Made by a program: the position numbers and the translations under genes. From positions 57,190 through 121,189 of the forward strand of contig JAHNEJ010001453.1 of the NCBI GenBank assembly GCA_022559845.1: a stretch of 64,000 nucleotides of DNA, given 5' to 3'. Below the pieces are notes generated by a model that was given only the letters and a program-made list of their open reading frames with translations, ran no database searches and was not told the DNA's origin. The DNA is from Amorphophallus konjac. Lineage: Eukaryota; Streptophyta; Magnoliopsida; Alismatales; Araceae. Positions 43,224-54,477 of this stretch are shown one piece after another. Within the stretch, counting starts at the first letter, position 1. Every line of letters begins with the position of its first letter.

Positions 43224-43307
43224 CGATAACCCCCCCCCCCCTGCAAGTCCCCTCCACCTCCCGCCGGTAACTCCCCTTACAATCCCCCCCCCCACCACAC
43301 ACACCCC

Positions 43308-44058
43308 TACAAAGGCACCCATAACCATCCGCTTCCAATGTCGGCCTCCACCATGGCTTCCACCACCTCCACTGCCGCCTGCATGTTGATGTCTGGGCCG
43401 TCGACCTCTCGACCAGAAATCCAAACTCCGGCCATGGTTGCCTCCACCGCCGCCACTGCCAGCCTTGGTGACCTACACTTCGGTCTCCCCGACCATTCAA
43501 GACAAAGGCAGTTCTGCCTGCCAAACCCATCTATATCTTCCTCTCCATCTCACACTACAATCACGTCAGATCTCACTTCTCCCACATCCTCCTCCCATTC
43601 TACACAAATCAGCAGGATCCCTCTACTCCTCCACAAGCTTCACCTTTCCATCCTTAGATGCCAATCCCATCTCAACATCTTCCAGCAGTGGGAACCTAAG
43701 CTTTTGGGCACAGAAATATGATAACCAGAACCAAGTTACAGGCTGCTTCAGTCTTGGAAAGCAGCTTCAGCAGCCATTCTACCAATCCTATTTGCAGAAC
43801 AACACAAGCCCAGCTGCTCTGGTGCATAATCAGAATCCCCTTACAGACACCATCGCCGCAGCAACCAAGGTGATTGCATCAGACCAGAGCTTCCAGTTAG
43901 CATTGGCGGCGGCGATCACGTCCGCCGGTGGAGGGCAAGGAAACCAAGGAGCAGTGGAAGCGCTGCTGCAGAGCCTCAGGTGGGGAGATCAGTTCTCACC
44001 GGTCTCAACTTTCACGTCCTCTCAGGGTGCAAACGGATGTGGTTCTAGCCGGAACACC
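43308..44058 (+). pseudogene. WRKY72-type (group IIb) transcription factor, C-terminal fragment
   Basis: Starts at the very end of a WRKY domain, YKGTHNHPLPMSASTMASTT, where H-x-H is the zinc-binding end of the C2H2 finger. It continues with the WRKY72-like tail: FCLPNPSISSSPSHTTITSD, then after a one-base slip near 43,615 SFTFPSLDANPISTSSSSGN, QLQQPFYQSYLQN, LTDTIAAATKVIASDQSFQL, ALAAAITSAGGG and EALLQSLRWGDQFSPVSTF. The WRKYGQK core is missing because the fragment begins after it. It lies inside the inverted repeats of a Mutator-like element, so capture is the likely origin. As it stands it cannot bind DNA. Confidence 0.82.
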
Positions 44059-44069
44059 CCCTTGCAACC

Positions 44070-44304
44070 AAGGATGGCAGTTTCAGTTCCGGTTTCAGCC
44101 GGGTCCGAAACCGAAACAGTATCGGTTTCGGTTTCGGCTCGAAACCAAATAAAATACTATTTTTTGCCCTACAGTTAGCGTCCGATTTCGCCCGGTTTCG
44201 GCCAGTTGGTTTCGGATCGGTTAGGTCCGAAACCTTTAAACCGATCCGAAACCGATATGTTTCGGCCGAAACGTATCGTTTGTGGCCGAAACTGCCAACC
44301 ATGC
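44070..44304. mobile_element. Non-autonomous hAT-like element, CGGTTTCG-word family
   Basis: 235 bp with ends AAGGATGGCAGTTTC and GAAACTGCCAACCATGC (inverted match over TGGCAGTTTC), flanked by an exact 8-bp TSD TTGCAACC (44,062-44,069 and 44,305-44,312). Both halves are dense in CGGTTTCGG/CCGAAACC words. It sits at the 3' end of the captured WRKY fragment. The same word fills the element starting at 62,840. Confidence 0.85.
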
Positions 44305-44339
44305 TTGCAACCCCCTCCCCACTCCTAGGCATCCGACTC

Positions 44340-44435
44340 CGGCACGAGAGAGAGAGAGAGAGAGACAGGTAGGTTGGCTCCCTCTCTCTCTCTCTCTCAG
44401 CCTGGCTTCCTGTTCAGGGCGGTCCCTCTCCCTCT

Positions 44436-44476
<41 letters not shown>
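44340..44476 (+). repeat. GA/CT microsatellites in the Mutator-like element
   Basis: GA run at 44,346-44,364, CT runs at 44,383-44,399 and 44,437-44,474. The long Ser/Leu frames here on both strands follow from the dinucleotide runs and are not genes. Confidence 0.9.
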
Positions 44477-44477
<1 letters not shown>

Positions 44478-44754
44478 CACGCCGGCGGTGCCTGTGCCAG
44501 AGTGGAAGACCCACTCCAGCGTTCTCTCCCAGCAAGTATTTTTCTCTCACACTTTATCTTTTAAATAAAAGTGGGGGCAAAATGGTAATCTCACATGAGT
44601 GAGTTACCGCAGTTTACAAGGGGTGTAACCCAAGGGACACCGTGGCTGGGGTTAAGAGATTTCAGGGGTATTAAGGTAAATACGATAAAGGTAAGGGTAT
44701 AGTGGTTATTTCGCAGGATTTCAGGGGTATAGGGGTAATTTTCCCAAACATATA

Positions 44755-45078
44755 ATACTCATTCTCTATTTTAAACTGCTAAGTCCCAAAACTCAATCCC
44801 AATAAACATCTTCATAATATGCACTGAAATCCATGTGCTAGTTTACATCATCTAAAGAGAGATCATTTGAATCACCTTAGAAGATCACTTTTAGTTCAAA
44901 GAAATTTCTCACCAGACAGAGAAAAGAAATCTGAAAACTTGGGCATACAATTAGCAGTCACATAATTGGCAAAAGGGCATCCACCTTGGATGAAGATGAT
45001 CCAATAACAAACTTTTAGTGAATCCTAGACTTTTTCACAATATAGATTGGAAAAGGAAAAGAAATAAACTAAACGTAC
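44755..45078 (-). other. Intron or truncated 3' side of the UCH-related gene
   Basis: AT-rich sequence downstream of the last identified exon and before the Mutator-like element. No match to the expected terminal exon was seen in any minus-strand frame. Confidence 0.5.
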
Positions 45079-45212
45079 CACAGAAACCAGGGAATGCTTG
45101 TTTCCCGTGTCCAGTCCACGATATAGGATGCCAATGTCTAAATTGATGGTGAGGGCAGCCAATGTTGCAGATATGTCATCTGCATTTTCACATACTTTTT
45201 GCCATCCCAAAA
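45079..45212 (-). CDS. Exon of the UCH-related gene (VLGWQ block)
   Basis: Acceptor TTGTAG before 45,212; the first two bases complete the Val codon begun by the previous exon. Encodes LGWQKVCENADDISATLAAL and ILYRGLDTGNKHSLVSV. Donor GTACGT follows 45,079, phase 0. This is the last exon I can identify. Confidence 0.9.
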
Positions 45213-47796
45213 CTACAACAATATGCAAGTAAGGTTGACATCAACACTGATAAAAGATGATCAGTCAAATAAAGAATCTGATTTTTCATGTTTCACCTAT
45301 TGTGAAAAAATATGGTGCAGTTGAAAGAAAATGATGTATGTAGTTAGGCTTCCCACATCCATCAGCCTCCACATCACAAGCCAATTGGTGGTTCATCTCC
45401 ACGAACTTCAAAAGCTCATCAAGAGAACTTTCTGCACATGCAATCTAAAAACAACAAAAGGGCATCCACAGGTAAGAATTATTAATGAAGAATATAATAA
45501 AGTACTAATATTTTGCCATCAGATATATTGACTTTCCATCAGTAAACAATTTTCCAACATAGCACAATAATGATAGACATGCCTTTGTGGTTCGGAGTGC
45601 ACTTGCATTAATGTTGTGAAAAAATGATGTATACTTTAGATGCCTGGATTCCAGCCCACAATTAGAGCAGTTCATCTGTTCAAATATGTTCATTCCAAAA
45701 AGTTGATGAACTATGCAAGAATTGTTTGTACAATCCCATGCACTCACGCCATTGCTCTCTTCTGACTCAGTATTAAATTCTTTCATTGACGAAGTGAATG
45801 ACCGATGCAGGCAGCTAAAAATAACCTCCAATACTTCAGAAGCATCATTCATCTGGGCCTGTCAATAGACGCTAGACCTTTTTCAGAAGAATTGAAACAA
45901 AGAAATTAAATATGCTGCCTTTATCCTCCATTTTATCTAATTTATAGTTCATGGAAAGGTTGGAATTGCGAAGCAAAATCGTGTTCATACAAGTTAAGCT
46001 GCAAATGAGCTATGATCTTTTGCATATACCTTCTGGAAGAAATTGCTATCAGGATGCAAGTTGCTCAATGCAGTTCTCAAGCACGTGGGAGCAATAGCGT
46101 CTCTATATCCCTCTGCTGAAGCCAAGCTCAAGGCAGTCAAGATATCCTTCAGTGCACAGACAACACAGGGATCTCCAACATGCATGTGCGTTGGCGATGA
46201 TCTGAGAAACTCATCCCGGAACCGTCTTAAATGCCACAATGACTGGAATATTTTGTAAATTAAAAAGGAACACAATCAGGTCTCAGCTATGTACAAGGAA
46301 AATGGGGTTAATCTACGAAAAAAACATACAACAAAAAATCAAAATTACTTAGCAAATTTATTAATACAAACCTGGATAATTACATTCAGAAAGCAATTGT
46401 ATTCACCAACTTCATTTTTTAGGCCTGCTCCAGGTAAATCTTTCTCGATTGCATTTTTCTCAGCTGTTGGATCCCCAACATTACCCATATCCAGAGACAC
46501 ACTTTTAGAAAAATTTGTCATGGGAGCCATGTCTGCAATAAAGTCCATGATAATGTTAACAAATTTACAACAAGAAAATAAATCTTAATGTCTTCAAGAT
46601 TGACAAGGTTTAGATGAACTGAAATCAAGCACAGCAAGAGACATTAAAGCACCTCTGCTGCCCTTTTCCAGACTGAAAAAAAAGGAAATGAACAGAAAGT
46701 AATTTGGGCACCCTGTTTACATAATTGGAGCATCCATCACACTGTTTTGATAGCATACAAGGAAATGTATGATCACATGTTGGCTATGTCATATCCTCTA
46801 AAAAGAGGTGATTCAAGGGTATTGGTCATATATCAAAAAAGTGGATGTCTGATCACTCTACCCAAAAGAATCTAAGAGAACAAGATAAGGAGGTTACATA
46901 TTTGTTATTTTGAGACTACTTGGGCCTGTCAGGAAGAAATGCACAGCTAAACAGTTCAATTTGAATTGTTTGAAGTCCAGAAACATCATTTGTGTGTTAT
47001 TCATGACTGAGTTCTTGATTCACTGCAAAATCATGAAAAATTTTACACCTCCGCATCTTGCTTGCAACTCCTATACACTCCTTAGGGGTATTCTGAAATT
47101 TAATTATCTTTCTATGCCCTCAGTGTTTTCCTCTAATTTTTGTTCATCCTCATGCAGAATGTTCGTGCTTTCCTTTACATATAAATGTCATCCATTTTGG
47201 ATTTCCTCTAAATATCAACATTTAAGAATTTTGTTATTGAAATATCACACTTAAAAACTTTATTATAAGAATAGTGCCCCCTTGACTATCAACACATCAT
47301 GGCAGCACTATGTTAGTAGAGTCTAGCCATGCACCAACCACATTGTCACGGTGTTTCTCAAGAGAAAAATAAAAAAGAAGTCATGATAAGCAATCACAAT
47401 TTCTGGAAGAAGTACCTCTCCATCGTTGTTCTCATGAGTCCTCTGTCCCCTTCCCTTGTCATACTGTTAAAAAGTGGACAATTTGAACTGGAACTGGCTG
47501 GTTTGGATCTGAACTGGTCAGTACCTGTCCAGTTCATCTGGCTTGGGGGTTGAAGTAGCCAATTCTTCACTAAAATAACCAAAAAAAATGCTAAAACAAG
47601 TTTTGAATAAGCCTGAACTAGGACTGAACACATTACAAAGCATACTTAATACTGTTTCATTTTCATTAAATGGTATATGTAGGCCTAAAATTGGCGAGGA
47701 CCAGCCTGAACCAGCAGAATCCAATCCTAATTCAAATTTTCTTGGCACGGGGACCACGCCACCTGTCCCATTGGTCCACGCTGGAGCAATGGGATG

Positions 47797-47854
<58 letters not shown>

Positions 47855-48727
47855 TTCACATGGGCTCCCATGCGGCCTTTATCTAGGCCGTTTATGTCCC
47901 CAGACACAAATCTAACCATCCATTAAATATGCTCTTCCCTTTCACAAAAGAAACCAGCCAAACTGGGAGACCAGTTCCTCCTGTAACCCCCGCGGGCCTC
48001 CCTCTTCCCAAAAAAATTATAAGGGAGTTATGCACAAATAAACACGTACACCCTGCACTATTCATATATCAATTTTTAATTTTTATTTATTTTTATAATT
48101 AGTTGTATTACATTCTACTGATTAGTTATATAATACTTATCTTAAAATTATTTCAAAGGGAGTCATTAAAAGTCATAATCAAAATTCCAAATTTTGTGAG
48201 ATAACTAAGTTACTAACTACGTTACGAACGTGTTAGTAACGTAGTTCTCTCAAAATGTTGAGTTTAAATTATTAGTCTTAATAATCTTTTTAAAAATAAT
48301 TTTAAGATAAGTATGATATAATTAATTAGTAAAATCTAAGAAAAATAATTATAAAAAGAAAAAAAGAAAAAAATGATATATGGATAGTGCATGGGGTATG
48401 TGTTCATTTGTTATTGGTTGGGTGTATAGACCTCATAAATCTTTGAAAATAAAAATGAAAGTTTTAACGAGCTTTATTAAAAAAATTCTTGTAGCTAACC
48501 CATATTATCAAATTAAAATATGTTAATAAAAATATTAAAAAATATGTTTAAACACAATATCTCTTTCTTACTCTCTCTCCCTCCCATTAATTACTCTCTT
48601 TGAAGGGGGCAAATTGGGGGGTGCAGGAGTGAGGGGAGGGGCAGTTGCAGCCGGTTGCCACTGGTTTGCCTTCTTCCATCCTGGGAAGACGGGATTTGCA
48701 TTGCCACTGTTAGATGATGGCCAGTAG

Positions 48728-48761
<34 letters not shown>

Positions 48762-51700
48762 TTGATGCTCGTGCCCGAGGAGAAAAGTTCACTATATATA
48801 TTGTTCAAACCATTGGATCAATATTTGATGCTCGTGCCTGTGGAAGAAAGTTCACAATGTGCGGAAAGACACCTGGTTGCATGACCAGATAAAACTATTT
48901 CAGTGCGGAGTGCCCATTGCTTGCAATCCTCACTGACTCCTCCCTTCCTTCTCAATTTTGCAACCGGACTCCCCTTCTCTTTCTATCATGATAGAAACTC
49001 TCACAATATCAGCAAGTTGGCACCAGCACCAACTAAAGGTCCCCAGTGAGAAACCCCCAGGGCTCCATGTCTGCATGGTCAGTAGGCTTATCCATGCCAC
49101 CGCACGTGCACATGTGCATGAGAGAGACGTGAGGGGCAGGGGGGGGGGGGGGCCAAGCAGCAGCAGGTTGCCATTGCACTGGCACCAGGTCCTCACTTGT
49201 TGGAAGCCTTTGCCAGACGCAGGCCCCGCACCCAGGCGTCACTTGTACATTAAGTCGGCACAGGACAGTTGATGGAAGTCTCCTTTGATGGGAGCAAGTC
49301 AAACAAGGTCCTCCAGCAACAGAAGCTTGACAGGCACAGCAAGATCCATGGGACCATGTCATCCCACAGGTTGGCAGCAGGGAGCCAGGAGATGTACTTG
49401 GTGTTGTTGTTAGGGGAGAGTTCACTAGTGCAGGACCAGGTGTAAATGACAAAAAATCATGCCGAGAGGATAGTGTGCCTGACATGCTGCAACTGTACGT
49501 GACCAAGGGAGAGGATAGAGCCATCAGAGAAGATGTGCGAAAATTAATTGAGGCTGCAACCTCTGAGAAAAGAGAACCAGACGGAAGACAGAAATGGCAT
49601 CGATCGAGTTGCAACCTCTCAGAGAGCAAACAACCTGATGCCAGAGAGCAACCTGCTGCTGCTGATCTATTGTCAGAGTGGGTGCCAGCCTCATCGTGCT
49701 GCCATTGTTAAGATCGTCCAAGTGCCTCCAAGGGGGGTGGAGGAAAAGGACGATGTCACAGTTACCAGGCTCCTGATGTGCCTCACGAGTGAGGAGTATT
49801 TCAGTGACCAGCTTCCAACTACTAACCTGTTGTTGCTGGCATGTTGCCAGTGCAAGGTGCCAACACTAACCTGCTGTACATGATGGTGGCGACACCCAAA
49901 TCCAATCCAACCTGCAGCTGTTAAGTTCTCTTGTCAAAAAAAATAGAAAGCATGTGAAGCACAGCGGCTGTCAAGCTTCTATGCCATGGGGAGGGGGTAT
50001 TTTCATCCAGTCATGGAATTGTTTCTTTTTGTCACACGATAAACTTTCCTACCCAGTGGAACGTTTGGACCATGCCATGTGAATCCAAAGGCTTGAACAG
50101 CTAGAACACTACAGCGGACCAGAATAGGGCAGCTGATTGTATCAGCTAGAACACCACCAATGGTGGGTGTTGGTCATGGAATAATTTCTTTTGGTTCTCA
50201 CGTGGTCAGAGATGGGTAAAAATTTCTTGGCCTCTTCGGAGAAAAAGGAAATCTATACCGGTGCACGTATGAGGTTGTTTAGATAGCCTATGCATGGTTC
50301 CATTCTGTGGGTTTGGTTTGATCAGACGATGTAGGTTTGGGTACGGGACCTTTCTCACTAACCGCAGTCAGTGTTGATTTACATCAGCACAATGTCTGAA
50401 CACCCTTGACTAGTTGGCAAAGAAAGCTTTAGAGTCCCTTACATAGGTTTTGATGCTGAGGGCATACTTGTTTGTGTGGCTCGCAATGAATTCCCCTATA
50501 CAACAACAACAGTAGTAACTATTGACGGAATTAGGATTTTATCAAAAGCCATGTTTGGTTAATCAAAACTCTATGATTTGTAGACATATTGAATATTTAC
50601 AGAAGGCAGGAGACACATTATTGTGTCCTGATGGTTTCTAGATCCCAGAGGTATTTTGGTAATTTTGTGGGTTTCAGGAGTATTTTGATAATTTGAGACC
50701 AGGCCAGAGGCATTACGCAATTTTTGGGTTGGGCGAGTGGTTGGGCACTCTCTCTGACTTCCAGGGGAACTCGAGCAATTTCTAAAAGGTTTGGAGGTTG
50801 TTTGGCCATTTTTGGACTCCAGGGATAATTTGATAATTTCCTCTCAGGAGGCCAGGGGCGAGATTTTAGTGACACCCGGGTGCAAACATAATTAAGTAAT
50901 ACCCACGGGTGTGAGAACAAGTTGGTGACTATAAGAAAGTGCAACATAACCATCCCTAGCAAGATAGGGCCGTATACAAAATTTTGTTGTCAGCCGAGTT
51001 TTGTATGCAATCACACAAATGTACAAGAACATAGTTGATGTATTCATCATTCGTGTGAATACAAGAAGTTGTCGGCAAGTTGTCGACTGTACAATAGATC
51101 TTCGCACAGACATGGGATATAGGCGCATAGCCACCATTTGAGAAATTTGCGTGGTATAACTGCAATTACAAGACTTATGGGTTTTCTTGCGATTTTGAGA
51201 AGGGCATTCTGTAATTCTCAGTTAATTCGAGATATTACATTACTCTATCGCCCAAAGGCAAAGAAACAACCATACGGGGCCACTAGAGGTATAAATGCAA
51301 AACTCGGGATATTTATTTGTTAATACCCTAGAGCGGGCCGCACAAAAGAACACGAAGCCACTAAGGGCATAAATACAGGACCCAGGGGTATTTCTATAGT
51401 CATACCCCGAAATGGGCCAAACAAAAGAACAAGTGTTGCTCCTCCATCTTCCCATGTGTGTATGTATGTCTGTTGTTCCGCGTCTCCTCTCAGTTCCTTC
51501 TAAACCCATGGGATATATATAGAAGGTGTTAGACTCACCTTGGCAAGGTGGATAATTTTTTGACCCCGCCCTGACAAGGTGGGTTGAGTTTTGGACCCCT
51601 CCTTGACAAGGTGGGTCAAGTTTTGAACCCCACTTTGACAAATGGGTTTTTCCCACTTTTCTCTCTCTCTTTTTGGCAGAGAAAGGAAAAAAAGGCCCAC

Positions 51701-54423
51701 CGAGGTCAAATGGGGGCCAACAGGGTCGAATGACCCCGAGTGGGCCCCATCAGGATTAAATGACCTCGCGGGAGTTTATTTGACCCTGCTGGGCTCCACC
51801 AGGATCAAATGACCCCGCGGGGATCCATTTGACCCCGGATAGGGCCCACCGGGGTCGAATGACCCCGCGGGGGTCCGATTGACCCTGGGCGGGACCCGTC
51901 GAGGCCAAACAAACCCGCGGGGGTCCAGTTGAACCCGAACGGGTCCCACTGGGGTCAAATGACTCCGCTGGGGTCTGTTTGACCCCGGGAGGGCCCCAAA
52001 AGGGCCACCCCCCTCTTAAACCATAATCCGGCCCCCTTTTGCCCTTTTTGCTGAGTCAGGATGCGTGGAGAAGAGAAAAAGAGTTGCTTGTTTGTTTGTT
52101 TGTCGCCTTCTTTGCACCATCGGCCAAAGGGAGGGGCTTGCATCCGTCTGGATCACGTGATACACGCATTTTGGTCTCTCCACACGTGCGTGAATAAACT
52201 CCCCATGTGCTTCTTTGCTGCGACATTGTTTCCTTTCATCTCGGACGTCCGACGGAGGTTCCCGAAACCCGAGAGTTTACACGGACCACAAGACACTTGG
52301 CTCTAAGTCGTTTGGCGGTCGTTGTGGATTTTGTTTGGGCTTCAATCACCTCAGTTGCTGCAAGAGAGTTGTAATTTGTGATGAGGTTGGGTCCGCAGAT
52401 CCCAACGTGTGGCGATATTCCACGGAGCGACGGTATTGACTTTGTGTCGTATTCTGCTCGTCGACGAATGTAGATTACCTTGATTAACTCGATGAAGCAT
52501 GTCTCGATTAAATCGAGAAAAATAAAGGGTGCAATGCAAAAGGAAAGAACAAACATGAGAAAAAAATGATGAGATGCGGGTCATTTGATCAAGGCTGGGC
52601 CTTGATCAAACAACCCAGCCACATGCTGGGTAGGGAAGCCTTGTGGTCCCGCTTAGTGCGGCACGCACTAACATGAGTTCCACTAGCACGTGCTTGCCAA
52701 GTAGTTTCTTTCTTTTTTTCTTTTTGCTTTTTGATACTTAGATATTATTGTAACTAAGAGAAAATGATAACATGAGACATTCTTGTTATCTAGTAGCATG
52801 AATGTCTTTCTACATACATAGATATATATAAACACAAACATATATATATGAGAAGAGTTCCATTGCCACCAGTGGCAAAATAAGAACGGTGCTACCACCT
52901 ACTTCAAAACCGCATGATTCAATCTCCAATTTTCAATCCACACCATTAAATCTTCTCCAACATTGTAAACTTAACTGTAAATAAAAAAAAATCATTCAAA
53001 TCCAATATAAAAGACTCATATCACATGATACCATAAATTGCACTATCTAAGCCATTCATTTTATATTCATCCAATGCATGATAAATAAATGTCAAAACTA
53101 TAAGATTTTCAATCTGTAAGCTGTTTACTAATAGAGGAGAATATTTAATGGTGTGGATTGAAAATCATAAATTAAAGCATACGATTTTGAAGTATGTGGC
53201 ACCATTCTTGTTCCTCCACCAATATATATATGTATAGAAGTTTTTCAAATTCTATTGCATTCCTCCAACATCTTATATTTTAAGCCTTAGTCATGTGAAC
53301 AATGCCTCTAACAAAATATTTGTCCAAATTCAAAAATAGAACTAGAGGGATATAGCCAAACTAGCATTGTTTATTATAGGTGTATACATGATAATATAAG
53401 GAATATAAGGGGACATATGTAATTGTCTCAGTATTATATAATTCTCCTATAGGAGAAGGGGAAAACAATAGCAAGAAGTGAACAACATACTTTACATAAC
53501 AAAGTGCAATTATGGGAAAAACAACAAGAACATCTCTATCTCTCAGCCTGACATTGGCTCCATCAACAGCAACTGCATGTCATTAGCCTGGCTAACTGAA
53601 ATGGGTGCTCTCTCTCTCTCTCTCTCTCTCTCTCCAGTCAGTTGCAAATGTGACTAGCACCCTAACAAGACCGACACTTGGCCCCACCATACTGCAGCAA
53701 CATGCCCTTGACCTGGCTGACTGTCATAAAAGAAGTTCTCTCCCTCTCTTCCTCCAATAGAGAATGCAGTCTGCACACTGAGAAGCCTGACATTTGGCTT
53801 GCCAATGGCAACTTGATGCCCTTAACTTGGCTAACTGCAACAGGAGCACTTCTTCTTTCCTCCCTCCCTTCACTCAAGACTGCACCTGAATGTTGAGAAG
53901 CCCAATGCTCAGCTCCACCAACATCAACTCCATTCCCTTAACCTGGCTGACTACAATGAAAGCACTTCTGCCAGCTCACTAGGGATCACGCCCATGGGGT
54001 CATGTGGCCGCAGCATCATCAATGCCTTCCACCTCTACCTCGAAGATGCCTGCATTCCCTTCCTCTGGTGGAGAATACGGCCTGCATGCTGAGAAGCCTG
54101 GTACTTGGCTCCAACAACTGCAACTTATACCCTGGCTTTCTACAATGGGAGCACGTCTGCGAGCTCTGCATGGACAAGGCCCATAGGTTCAAGGCATGGC
54201 AGCAGGCATCATCCGAGTAACAATTGAATTGACGGTGATTGAAGATAGGCAGAGCAAGTCCTTGAGCAGGAAATATATCTTCTTGAAGGCGGTGGCAGGA
54301 ATAATAACAAAGACGTGCATGATAAAGCCATAGATCACATGGCACTTCGAGACAAGGAGGCCTTCTCAAGCACCTGCTTCGTCATCCATCATGTGACATA
54401 ACAGGCTCCCTCCCTCCCTCCCT

Positions 54424-54477
<54 letters not shown>

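Larger units (their letters stand above)
42461..44744. mobile_element. Mutator-like element carrying gene fragments (Pack-MULE candidate)
   Basis: Long terminal inverted repeats of about 90 bp: left AGGAAAAATAACCTCTATAC .. CTACCTTTATAGTATTTACC, right (reverse complement) GGAAAATTACCCCTATACCC .. TTACCTTTATCGTATTTACC, roughly 75-80 percent alike by eye. Long inverted ends starting GGAAAA and an imperfect 9-bp flank (GAAAAATAT / CAAACATAT, 7 of 9) suit the Mutator superfamily. No transposase is present; instead a WRKY72-type fragment (43,308-44,058) and a GT61-like fragment on the opposite strand (43,015-43,223) lie inside. A small hAT-like element (44,070-44,304) later jumped in. Confidence 0.7.

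Noticed and set aside
47474..47745. Possible further word-filled hAT-like element (CCAGTTC words)
   Set aside because: Ends are only weakly inverted and no 8-bp TSD could be found; mentioned under the intron but not called.
48930..49883. Overlapping ORFs on both strands of up to 198 codons in the large intron
   Set aside because: No domain recognised, no consistent splice structure, and a G-run lies inside; not called as genes.
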